14,493 nucleotides of DNA from Novacetimonas pomaceti (GTDB taxonomy: Bacteria; Pseudomonadota; Alphaproteobacteria; Acetobacterales; Acetobacteraceae): positions 1-14,493 of the forward strand of contig NZ_NOXG01000037.1 of the NCBI RefSeq assembly GCF_003207955.1. The letters are read 5' to 3'. Both the position numbers and the translations under genes were made by a program. Under the pieces are notes generated by a model. It did no database searches. It had not been told where the DNA came from and was given only the letters and a program-made list of their open reading frames with translations. Below, piece after piece: positions 1 through 5,906 of this stretch (the stretch's first letter is position 1; each line of letters starts with the position of its first letter).

Positions 1-180
1 AGACAGGTTGGACAGATAGTATTTCCGTTCTCCGGTGGAACGGTGCTCGCCAATCAGCCAGGCTTCCTCCCCGGGCATATGCTGGGCCGTCCGGCCACCT
101 TTGGTCCCGCGACGCCAGCTGACCCTGCGCCATGTTGCAGTTTCCAGTATCTTATGGGCAGGGACAGATTGCTGGTCCGG
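1..180 (-). pseudogene. IS701-like transposase fragment
   Basis: Reading the minus strand towards the window start gives a continuous frame containing WRRVSWRRGTKG, then GEEAWLIGEHRSTGERKYYLSNL. The second motif resembles the beta-strand region of IS701/IS4-type DDE transposases, where a W-L-x-x-E-H-R stretch precedes a K-Y-x-L-S-N-L motif. The frame runs off the window edge, so the C-terminus is unseen. At its N-terminal side it joins, without a stop codon, to an unrelated IS5-family transposase at about position 180. No terminal inverted repeat is visible at the join. The family call rests on motif memory; that this is a transposase piece is more certain than the exact family. Confidence 0.6.
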
Positions 181-677
181 TAGGCGGTTGAAGCCGCGCT
201 CGATACGATTGCGCAGCTTGTAAGCTCTGGTATCGTGCGGGACGATAATCTTGCGGGTGCGATTGCAAGGTATGACAACTTCTGCTATCATCTGAGCGAC
301 AAGGGCGCGTAATGCATTGCTGTCATAGGCCTTGTCGGCAATAACAGCAGCCCCTTTCTGACCCGCGAGCAGAGCCTGCGCCTGGGTGACATCGCCAACC
401 TGTCCGGCTGTAATAATGAAGCGCAGCGGGCGGCCCTGCGTATCGGCCAGCATATGGATCATGGTCGTCCGACCACCTCTGGAACGCCCCAGCGCCTGGT
501 TTTTGCTCCCCCTTTTCCGTTTGCAGCCTGCTGATGGGTGCGAACGATCGTTGAATCGAACATCAGATACTGATTGTCCCGATCAGCCGTCAGCATCTCG
601 AAAATCCTGTCCCATATCTGCGCAATCTTCCGGCTCCGCTGGCGGCGATCAACCTGCAGCACGGGTTGTTGTCGCAT
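181..677 (-). pseudogene. IS5-family (IS427-like) transposase, frameshifted and truncated at both ends
   Basis: Two overlapping minus-strand frames together make the middle of an IS5-family DDE transposase. The first (677 to about 500) has AQIWDRIFEMLTADRDNQYL and FDSTIVRTHQQAANGKGG, which includes the first catalytic Asp. After AAAAACC near 503-510 the homology continues in the -1 frame as NQALGRSRGGRTTMIHMLAD, LRFIITAGQVGD, AVIADKAYDSNAL (second Asp) and RAYKLRNRIERGFNRL. Slippage on A-rich runs is typical of two-frame IS5 members, so the shift may be native rather than damage. The N-terminal ~60 residues and the end of the catalytic core are missing. It joins IS701-like sequence at ~180 and non-homologous DNA at ~640, so it cannot encode a working transposase. 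Confidence 0.8.
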
Positions 678-754
678 CGGGTCGAACTAGTCAAAACGCT
701 GGAAACCGTGTACGAGCGTGTGGAACTGCGCGGCGTAACCTGTTTCGTATCGAT

Positions 755-1000
755 CAGGTCTTCACCCAGACCTATGGCCAGAAGCGGGTGCTGCTGGTCT
801 GGATCCGGCAGATGCGCGGGGCTGGGGATTCGATCGTGCTTGAGAACGAGCCGGCTGCCGATGCGGCGGTCTTTGCCGGGTTGCAGGACCAGACCAACAA
901 CCATTATTGGGGCGAGGTGTTCAAGGCCGGCCTGGTCTCGACCATTCTTAGCGTTGGTTCCGAAGCTGATATCAGCGGCGGCAACGGCATTGTCCGCTAG
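755..1000 (+). pseudogene. trbI: TrbI/VirB10-type conjugation protein, C-terminal remnant
   Basis: One frame ending at the stop at 998-1000 reads YGQKRVLLVWIRQM, then SIVLENEPAADAA, FAGLQDQTNNHYWGEVFKA and GLVSTILSVGSEADIS. This matches the C-terminal beta-barrel of TrbI/VirB10 proteins (GQ-R-LLVW-R, the hydrophobic DG-S-I-L stretch, AGL-D-NHYW, STIL-VGSEA). In intact family members this domain forms the outer-membrane channel of a type IV secretion system. The N-terminal two thirds, including the membrane anchor and proline-rich linker, are absent. The frame stops right after NGIVR, while an Ala/Gly-rich frame (SGAAGIASAAGNV) continues one base out of register to ~1045, suggesting a frameshift. 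No other trb gene is in the window, so this is a relic of a conjugative plasmid or integrative element. Confidence 0.72.
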
Positions 1001-1289
1001 CAGCCGGGCAGAGCGGTGCGGCGGGGATAGCGTCTGCGGCAGGTAATGTCGGTCGTGCGGCTGCGGGTAGAGATGCGTCTCGGGTTCGCCGAATAGCAGG
1101 ATGGCTCCTCATCGCAGCGATCCTACAGCGAAAGCGGCGAATCCGAACAGCGCCACCTCACCGCTGCTCAGATTGCGTGGCCGTGCGATCTGAATATGCA
1201 CGGTCCTGCTCCCATGCCGGGAGACCGGCAGGCGCTCATCGGTTTTGTTCTTGGACATTGTGATGATCGGAGTCACGCGGCACTCACAT

Positions 1290-1303
1290 ATGGATCGGTC
1301 GAT
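1290..1303 (+). promoter_or_regulatory. Candidate TetR operator, copy 1 (upstream of tetR)
   Basis: The site ATGGATCGGTCGAT fits the imperfect palindrome AT-n-GATCGGTC-n-AT; 10 of 14 positions match its own reverse complement. The same core, GATCGGTC, recurs twice in front of the downstream SDR operon (2058-2071 and 2102-2115). This copy lies 24 bp upstream of the tetR -35 box, consistent with autoregulation. Function is inferred from the shared motif and position. Confidence 0.5.
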
Positions 1304-1326
1304 GCGCATATAAGAGGACGCCAATC

Positions 1327-1355
1327 TTGGCAATTACTTCTGGATCACTTAATAT
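1327..1355 (+). promoter_or_regulatory. Sigma-70-type promoter of the tetR gene
   Basis: TTGGCA (1327-1332) and TAATAT (1350-1355) are separated by exactly 17 bp, a near-consensus promoter. A strong ribosome site, GGAAGGAG (1367-1374), follows, seven bases before the ATG at 1382. The predicted transcript start is near 1362, giving a very short leader. Confidence 0.65.
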
Positions 1356-1381
1356 AAAAGTCTTTCGGAAGGAGCGATGAC

Positions 1382-2029
1382 ATGGCGCGGACCGGGCGTC
1401 CCCGTGAGTTTGACCGCGACAGGGCGATTGACGCCGCCACGACGCTGTTCTGGGCGCAGGGGTATGAGCCGACCTCCCTGACCCAGCTCAAGGCCAGCAT
1501 GGGCAATATTTCCCCCGCAAGCTTCTATGCTGCGTTCGGCTCGAAGGAAGCCCTGTTCCGCGAAGTCGTGCAGCATTATCTGGCGACGTATGGGCAGGTC
1601 ATGGCGCCGTTATGGGACGAAAGCCTGTCACCGCGCGAGGCCATCGAACGGACGTTGCGCGGCTCGGCGCGCATGCAGTCTGCCCGCGCACACCCGACCG
1701 GATGCCTGGTCGTGTCCGGTGCCAGCAATTGCTCGCCCGAAAACGAACCCGTTCAGGCTCTCCTTGCGGCGGAACGACAGCGTACGCGTACAGGTATCAG
1801 AGCCTGCGTAGAGCGTGCCATCGCCAATGGCGAATTGAAAGCATCTGCGGCGACAGATGTCCTGCCCGATATTCTCACGACTTTTTTCCACGGCATGACA
1901 TGCGAAGCCCGGGACGGGATGGCTTCGGACGATCTGGATGCTGCCGTCACGTCTCTCCTGACATTGTGGGATATCAATGCGGTGAAACGGGGAACAGCAA
2001 AGCGGCCTAAGAAAAAGCTGACGGACTGA
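1382..2029 (+). CDS. TetR/AcrR-family transcriptional repressor
   Basis: A 215-residue regulator. The N-terminus is a textbook TetR DNA-binding domain: GRPREFD (residues 5-11), then a helix-turn-helix at about 31-52 (TSLTQLKASMGNISPASFYA) ending in YAAFGSKEALF. The rest is the helical ligand-binding and dimerisation domain, with a GCLVVSG stretch typical of the subgroup that includes E. coli BdcR (YjgJ). It is followed on the same strand by an SDR operon whose last gene resembles BdcA, mirroring the bdcR-bdcA pairing in E. coli. Three matching operator-like palindromes lie before this gene and before the operon. It therefore probably represses both until a small molecule, likely an aldehyde, ketone or electrophile, relieves it; the ligand is a guess. 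The start is fixed by the GGAAGGAG site and the promoter just upstream. Confidence 0.93.
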   Translation: MARTGRPREFDRDRAIDAATTLFWAQGYEPTSLTQLKASMGNISPASFYAAFGSKEALFREVVQHYLATYGQVMAPLWDESLSPREAIERTLRGSARMQSARAHPTGCLVVSGASNCSPENEPVQALLAAERQRTRTGIRACVERAIANGELKASAATDVLPDILTTFFHGMTCEARDGMASDDLDAAVTSLLTLWDINAVKRGTAKRPKKKLTD

Positions 2030-2057
2030 CAGCGGCGAGACGGCACAAATATTCTAT

Positions 2058-2115
2058 ATCGATCGGTCCACAAATCCTTGACCCTGCTTCGTGTCCCTAT
2101 TATGGATCGGTCGGT
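2058..2115 (+). promoter_or_regulatory. Promoter of the SDR operon with two candidate TetR operators
   Basis: ATCGATCGGTCCAC (2058-2071) and ATGGATCGGTCGGT (2102-2115) share the GATCGGTC core found before tetR. They are spaced 44 bp start to start, about four helical turns. Between them lies TTGACC (2078-2083) as a -35 box, with TATTAT or TTATGG (2098-2105) as a -10 at 14-16 bp spacing. The second operator covers the -10 and the first abuts the -35, an arrangement well suited to repression by a TetR dimer pair. Binding is inferred from sequence only. Confidence 0.6.
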
Positions 2116-2168
2116 ATGGAAATGGTGTCTTCGGAACGCGACGGCATGCCTCTTCAGGGAACCCGGTC

Positions 2169-2930
2169 ATGAGCACATCAAAAATCGCCTTCGTCACGGG
2201 CGCCAATCGCGGCATCGGCTACAGTATCGCGAAGCATCTGACGGCCGCTGGCATCAGCGTGATCGGCACCTGGCACGCCAATGAAGGCGAGGCGAAAGCA
2301 GCCGAAACTGCCCTCAGCCAGAAGGACGCCAAGCTGCGCATGCTGCAACTGGACATCGCGAACCATACGTCATTCACGGAGTTTGCAGGGCAGGTCAAAA
2401 CCCTTCTTGCAAATGAGTTCGGGCAGGGGAGACTGAATTATATTGTCCAGAACGCGGGCAACATCATCCACACGCGTTTCGACGCCGCGACGTCAGAACA
2501 ACTCGACAATCAGTACAACATCCATTTCAAGGGTCCGTACCTGCTGACGGTAGCCCTTCTGCCCCTGATCCGTGATGGTGGCCGCATTCTCAACATCACC
2601 TCTGCCGCGACGCGCTTCTACCTGCCGGATCATGGGCCCTACGCGGCCATGAAAGCCGCGACCGAAGTCATATCGCTCTATATGGCAAAAGAACTGGGCG
2701 AGCGGGGCATTACCGTCAATGCTGTCGCCCCCGGTGCGGTCGCATCGGACTTTGGCGGCGGTCTGGTCCGTGATGATGCCACGGTCAACAAAAGCCTCGC
2801 AGAGATCACGCCGCTGGGGCGTGTCGGTCAGCCCGACGACATCGGGGCCGCAGTCCGTGCCCTCCTGTCTGACGACATGCACTGGGTAAATGGCCAGCGC
2901 ATTGAGGTGACGGGAGGGCAGTCGCTTTGA
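2169..2930 (+). CDS. Short-chain dehydrogenase/reductase (SDR), classical type
   Basis: A 253-residue NAD(P)-dependent oxidoreductase. The cofactor motif TGANRGIG (10-17), the QNAGN motif (94-98), and the catalytic Ser145, Tyr158 and Lys162 (Y-x3-K in PYAAMK) are all present. PG in VAPGAV (188-189) and the closing WVNGQRIEVTGGQ complete the classical SDR fold. An Arg at position 14 after the first glycines is compatible with NADPH. I chose the ATG at 2169, preceded by an AGGGA-type ribosome site, because an in-frame ATG at 2091 would add 26 residues that do not look like SDR and would lie within the promoter/operator. It is the first gene of an operon with the SRPBCC gene (31-bp gap) and a second SDR. 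The substrate is unknown. Confidence 0.92.
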   Translation: MSTSKIAFVTGANRGIGYSIAKHLTAAGISVIGTWHANEGEAKAAETALSQKDAKLRMLQLDIANHTSFTEFAGQVKTLLANEFGQGRLNYIVQNAGNIIHTRFDAATSEQLDNQYNIHFKGPYLLTVALLPLIRDGGRILNITSAATRFYLPDHGPYAAMKAATEVISLYMAKELGERGITVNAVAPGAVASDFGGGLVRDDATVNKSLAEITPLGRVGQPDDIGAAVRALLSDDMHWVNGQRIEVTGGQSL

Positions 2931-2961
2931 TCCCACACAGAAAAGGGCAGGGGGAGTCCGT

Positions 2962-3414
2962 ATGATCAACGTTATGGCCAGCAGCGTCCTCAATGCACCC
3001 GTTTCGCCTGTCTGGGGACTGATCCGTGATTTCGGCGCCCTTGGTCTCTGGTTGCCGGGCGTGAAAAGCTGCGTGATCGAAGGCGATGATCCCGGCGACC
3101 GTGTCGGCGCAATCCGCCGTGTTGAAATGGGCGATGTCGGGGTCATCCGTGAACAGCTTCTGGCGCTGTCCGACGTGGATCATATGGTAACGTTCTCGAT
3201 CATTGAAGCAGCTTTGCCGATCCGGAACTACCGCTCGACCATCACGCTTCTGCCCATAACGAATGGCGATCGCACGTTTATCCGCTGGCGCGGCCAGTTT
3301 GAGGCGGCTGCCGAACACGCAGCCAGCATGGAGGCCCGGATGCCGACACACATCTACCAGCCAGCCTTCGACAGGCTGGCGGAAATTCTGGCGTTGAGGA
3401 AAACACGATCATGA
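2962..3414 (+). CDS. SRPBCC/START-fold protein (polyketide cyclase-like)
   Basis: A 150-residue soluble protein with the pattern of the SRPBCC superfamily: an opening strand (INVMASSVLNAP), helix VSPVWGLIRDFGALGLWLPG, then GDRVGAIRRVEMG and VIREQLLALSD. Later strands follow (YRSTITLLPI, RTFIRWRGQFEA), and a long C-terminal helix that would close the hydrophobic pocket. The family binds or processes small hydrophobic molecules; no catalytic residues can be assigned. A strong purine-rich ribosome site (AGGGGGAG) precedes the ATG. Its stop codon overlaps the ATG of the next SDR in an ATGA overlap, so the two are probably translationally coupled. Sandwiched between two dehydrogenases, it may bind or rearrange their shared substrate, which is an inference from context. 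Confidence 0.85.
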   Translation: MINVMASSVLNAPVSPVWGLIRDFGALGLWLPGVKSCVIEGDDPGDRVGAIRRVEMGDVGVIREQLLALSDVDHMVTFSIIEAALPIRNYRSTITLLPITNGDRTFIRWRGQFEAAAEHAASMEARMPTHIYQPAFDRLAEILALRKTRS

Positions 3415-4124
3415 CCAGCTTTCATGGTAAATCCGTTCTCGTGCTGGGCGGCAGTCGCGGGATTGGCGCCGCCATCGTGCGTCGCTTCGCAACGGATGGC
3501 GCGAAAGTCGTTTTCACGTATCTGTCGTCCCCTGACGACGCCCAGGCATTGGCGGCCGAGACCGGAAGCAGGGTCCTGCGCGCCGACAGTGGCGATCGGG
3601 ACGCCCTCATCGCGCTGATCGCCTCGCTCGGCCCCTTGGACGTGCTGGTCGTCAATTCCGGAATTCTTGGCGCGGGTGACCCGCTGGACATGCCGCCGGA
3701 TGTCATTGACCGGCTTTTCCGCATCAATATCCACGCGCCCTACCACGCAGCGGTTGCTGCCGCACGGACCATGCCTGATGGGGGCCGCATCATCTTCATA
3801 GGCTCAGCCAATGCCGACCGTATGCCAATGACCGGGCTTGCGGCCTACAGTGCCAGCAAGGCGGCACTGAAAGGCATGGCCAAGGGACTGGCGCGTGACT
3901 TCGGGGCGCGCGACATCACCGTCAATGTCGTCCAGCCCGGCCCCACCGATACCGACATGAACCCCGCCGATGGTCCGCTGAAGGACGTGATGCACGACTT
4001 TATGGCGATCAAACGCCATGCCACGGGCGCGGAGATCGCGGGGCTGGTCGCGTATCTTGCCGGGCCCGAGGCTGGCATCATCACGGGGGCTGCATATAAC
4101 ATTGATGGCGGCTTCGCAGCCTGA
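3411..4124 (+). CDS. bdcA: BdcA-like SDR (possible cyclic-di-GMP-linked oxidoreductase)
   Basis: A 237-residue SDR with cofactor motif GGSRGIG (13-19), N-S-G in place of the usual NAG (82-84), and catalytic Ser132, Tyr146 and Lys150. It resembles E. coli BdcA (YjgI) throughout: FRINIHAPYHAAVAAARTMP, RMPMTGLAAYSASKAALKGM and VVQPGPTDTDMNPADGP are near-identical blocks, and the length I recall for BdcA is the same. BdcA has been reported to bind cyclic-di-GMP and promote biofilm dispersal; residue Glu50, discussed for that protein, is also Glu here. In a cellulose-making acetic acid bacterium, where cyclic-di-GMP activates cellulose synthase, such a role would matter, but I cannot show it. It may equally be an ordinary ketoreductase. 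It is the last intact gene of the TetR-controlled operon, overlapping the SRPBCC stop by four bases. Confidence 0.85.
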   Translation: MTSFHGKSVLVLGGSRGIGAAIVRRFATDGAKVVFTYLSSPDDAQALAAETGSRVLRADSGDRDALIALIASLGPLDVLVVNSGILGAGDPLDMPPDVIDRLFRINIHAPYHAAVAAARTMPDGGRIIFIGSANADRMPMTGLAAYSASKAALKGMAKGLARDFGARDITVNVVQPGPTDTDMNPADGPLKDVMHDFMAIKRHATGAEIAGLVAYLAGPEAGIITGAAYNIDGGFAA

Positions 4125-4176
4125 CGGAATGACTGATCCCCAACCATTCGCCCGTCGGGAAACAGGGGAGAGGACC

Positions 4177-4251
4177 ATGACCCATTCATTCCCTAACGCC
4201 CCGGGTCCGGCACCTTCACGCTCGGCGACGAACTTGCCATTCATCGGCCCC
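4177..4251 (+). pseudogene. Aldo/keto reductase, N-terminal stub
   Basis: Fifty-two bases after the BdcA-like gene, a good ribosome site (CAGGGGAGAGG) precedes ATG 4177, which reads MTHSFPNAPG. One base out of frame the sequence then reads GTFTLGDELAIHR, the recognisable opening strand of aldo/keto reductases of the type that continues LGFGAMR. Homology ends abruptly at about 4250, where an IS1595-family transposase fragment in the opposite orientation begins. In the literal frame the ORF stops at 4260 after 27 residues. This was probably the fourth gene of the TetR-regulated operon, lost by transposon-linked deletion plus a one-base frameshift. Confidence 0.6.
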
Positions 4252-4445
4252 GGCGTCTGATGTCCGGCATTGGGAATCATGATGGCATGGACACGGCCAT
4301 GCCGTTTCAGAAGGCTTAAGACGTCCACTTTTCCGACGGCATCCCGGTCTCGTTTTCCTTTGCGATGTCCACCGAAATAGCCCTCGTCGACTTCGATTTC
4401 ATCGGAAACCGGCGCAGCATGAGCAATCTGTTCCGTGATGACGTG
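4252..4445 (-). pseudogene. IS1595-family transposase, internal fragment
   Basis: The minus strand reads HVITEQIAHA, then EIEVDEGYFGGHRKGKRDRD and GKVDVLSLLKRHGRVHAIMI in one frame. E-V-D-E-x-Y-F-G-G-x-R-K-G-K is the signature around the first catalytic Asp of IS1595/IS1016-type transposases, and K-V-x-V-L-x-L-L-K-R-x-G-x-V is the following strand. The N-terminal zinc-ribbon region and the second half of the catalytic domain are missing. A stop precedes the fragment (near 4447), and it ends at ~4252 against the aldo/keto reductase stub. It is not functional. Confidence 0.75.
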
Positions 4446-4455
4446 TTTTTATGAT

Positions 4456-5040
4456 TTATGACGCAGCCTGAAATTGTGCGATCTTCTGGAATTCCGCCAG
4501 GATCATGGGATGACATTGGGCTAAATAGCGGACAACCCGCGCATTACCCAACAGGGCGCGAATATAACCGACGGCCAGCGTCAGGACGAGATGATCGCGG
4601 CCATAGTCCTTTTCGATAATCTTGAACTCTCGATCAAGCGTGGCGGATTCTCGTTCCATTATGGCGATCTGGGTTTCGGTCAGGCCGCGGGCAGGCCTGC
4701 GTCGCGTTGCCACCAGAAGATCCTCCCGCGTTGCGGCGACGATGGATTTTGCGTAGGAGACACTGTATTTATTCATCGAATTCATGGCCATTGCCGCCTC
4801 GATCTGTCGAACCGGCTTCAGCCGCTTTAATTCCACGAACGTGGCGATCGGGATATGCCGATCCTTGAGAAGATCGATGGCCTCGGGACAGATACCTTCG
4901 GTAATCGGCCGCTTGAGCCCGATCCGTGCGATGCTGTCGACAATTTCCCTGAACAGCCTGGGATTGCGAATGCGGGGATTGAGGATGGTAATCCTTTCCA
5001 CCGGAACCATCTCCACGCGCTGGGCCGGGCGGGCCGACAT
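4456..5040 (-). CDS. RepB/ParB-like plasmid partition protein with central deletion
   Basis: A 194-residue frame. Residues 8-47 (RVEMVPVERITILNPRIRNP, then FREIVDSIARIGLKRPIT) are the N-terminal strand and helix of a ParB/RepB nuclease-like domain. The next residues (EGICPEAIDLLKDRHIPIAT onward) belong to the C-terminal RepB domain, including LKPVRQIEAA, NKYSVSYAKSIVAAT and LLGNARVVRYLAQ. Full-length relatives are about 300 residues; between the two pieces should lie the conserved GQGR-containing core and the helix-turn-helix, roughly 100-140 residues, which are gone without breaking the frame. It should not bind parS-type DNA normally, but the C-terminal domain could still fold. Its ATG overlaps the stop of the upstream recombinase-like frame (TGATG), the arrangement expected of a coupled pair. 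Likely a decayed plasmid-maintenance or integrative-element gene. Confidence 0.72.
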   Translation of the reverse strand: MSARPAQRVEMVPVERITILNPRIRNPRLFREIVDSIARIGLKRPITEGICPEAIDLLKDRHIPIATFVELKRLKPVRQIEAAMAMNSMNKYSVSYAKSIVAATREDLLVATRRRPARGLTETQIAIMERESATLDREFKIIEKDYGRDHLVLTLAVGYIRALLGNARVVRYLAQCHPMILAEFQKIAQFQAAS

Positions 5041-5624
5041 CAGGCGGCCCTCGGCACGATGGCGCGTGCCGCCATCCGGTAAAAGCGCTCGAGCGTGTCA
5101 AAGCGATAGGCATCAAGTGACAGCCCGTTATGTTCGCAAAGCCTCAGGACGGCTTCCCCCATGTCCAGACGCGGCAGGAGATAGAAATCCCTCGTCCGGT
5201 CGTTGTGTTCATCCATGCGTGCAGCGATGGTAAGATCGGGATTGAGTGCTGTATCGAGGCGCAGCTTCCAGCGCAGCGTCCCGGCCGGGGTCAGGATCGA
5301 GCGCATGATCGCGACCGAGACGGTGAATTCGTCATTGACCGTCAGCAGGTCGGTCAATGGGTCGCTGGTGACGCGTCCACCGACCGACCCGATACCCGAG
5401 ATGATCTTGGCGATCACGGTGGGATGAAGGGCGCGCAGTTTCCTGTTGATTTCAAGGTAGCGATAATCGCGAGCAGGTGAAAAGCCAACCAGCGCGTAGG
5501 CCCGGAGCAGGCTGCCGAAACGTGAGCGATAGGTACTGCTCGACGGGCAGCCCTCGGCCTCGTCGATGATGATGCCGGACAGCTGGCCATGTCCCTCAAG
5601 GATCAGCTTCTCCGGCTTGCGCAA
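5040..5624 (-). CDS. Recombinase-family protein, C-terminal portion only
   Basis: A 194-residue frame whose blocks (SGIIIDEAEGCPSSSTYRSR, FGSLLRAYALVGFSPARDYR, DLLTVNDEFTVSVAI, DFYLLPRLDM, RLCEHNGLSLDAYRFDTLER) match, from memory, the C-terminal half of proteins annotated as recombinase family in alphaproteobacteria, often encoded just upstream of RepB-type genes. The N-terminal serine-recombinase catalytic domain of such proteins is absent: the frame opens directly after a TAA near 5645 and its best start is a TTG at 5624 with no convincing ribosome site. I regard it as a truncated remnant that still keeps its coupling to the RepB-like gene through the TGATG overlap. A stand-alone function of this domain cannot be excluded. 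Confidence 0.6.
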   Translation of the reverse strand: MRKPEKLILEGHGQLSGIIIDEAEGCPSSSTYRSRFGSLLRAYALVGFSPARDYRYLEINRKLRALHPTVIAKIISGIGSVGGRVTSDPLTDLLTVNDEFTVSVAIMRSILTPAGTLRWKLRLDTALNPDLTIAARMDEHNDRTRDFYLLPRLDMGEAVLRLCEHNGLSLDAYRFDTLERFYRMAARAIVPRAA

Positions 5625-5767
5625 CGTGACCAGTTGATCCCGGGCGTGAGATTAAGAGCCCTGCGATTACTGCTGATGCGCACGGCGACCGAGATCGGTG
5701 ATGTCTTTGTCGCCGATCAGCATCGCGGTCCCCGTACCTGATGCGACGCTATGGCGCGGATGTTCGT

Positions 5768-5808
5768 GAAAAAGAGGGAGGGGCGGCCCTGTCACGCATG
5801 AGCCGCCC
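5768..5808 (-). terminator. Rho-independent-like terminator after the threonine aldolase gene
   Basis: Read on the minus strand, GGGCGGC (5808-5802) and GCCGCCC (5787-5781) form a perfect 7-bp GC stem with a 14-base loop, followed by a T-rich tract (CTCCCTCTTTTTC, to 5768). It lies about 100 bases after the stop of the minus-strand aldolase gene. No gene is seen between the recombinase remnant and this hairpin. Confidence 0.55.
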
Positions 5809-5906
5809 GTCATACGCCGGAGAGGGCGGATACGACGGTTGCCGCAATATCCGGATCCGGCGGGACCAGCATGGAAAAGCCTGAATTACGAGGAAATGCC
5901 CCCGGA

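Noticed and set aside
1109..1333. 74-codon minus-strand frame upstream of tetR
   Set aside because: No recognised domain or ribosome site, and it runs through the tetR operator and the -35 region.
1194..1358. Plus-strand frame containing FVLGH, reminiscent of an integrase C-terminus
   Set aside because: Too short and weak; lacks the catalytic Arg and Tyr context and overlaps the tetR promoter.
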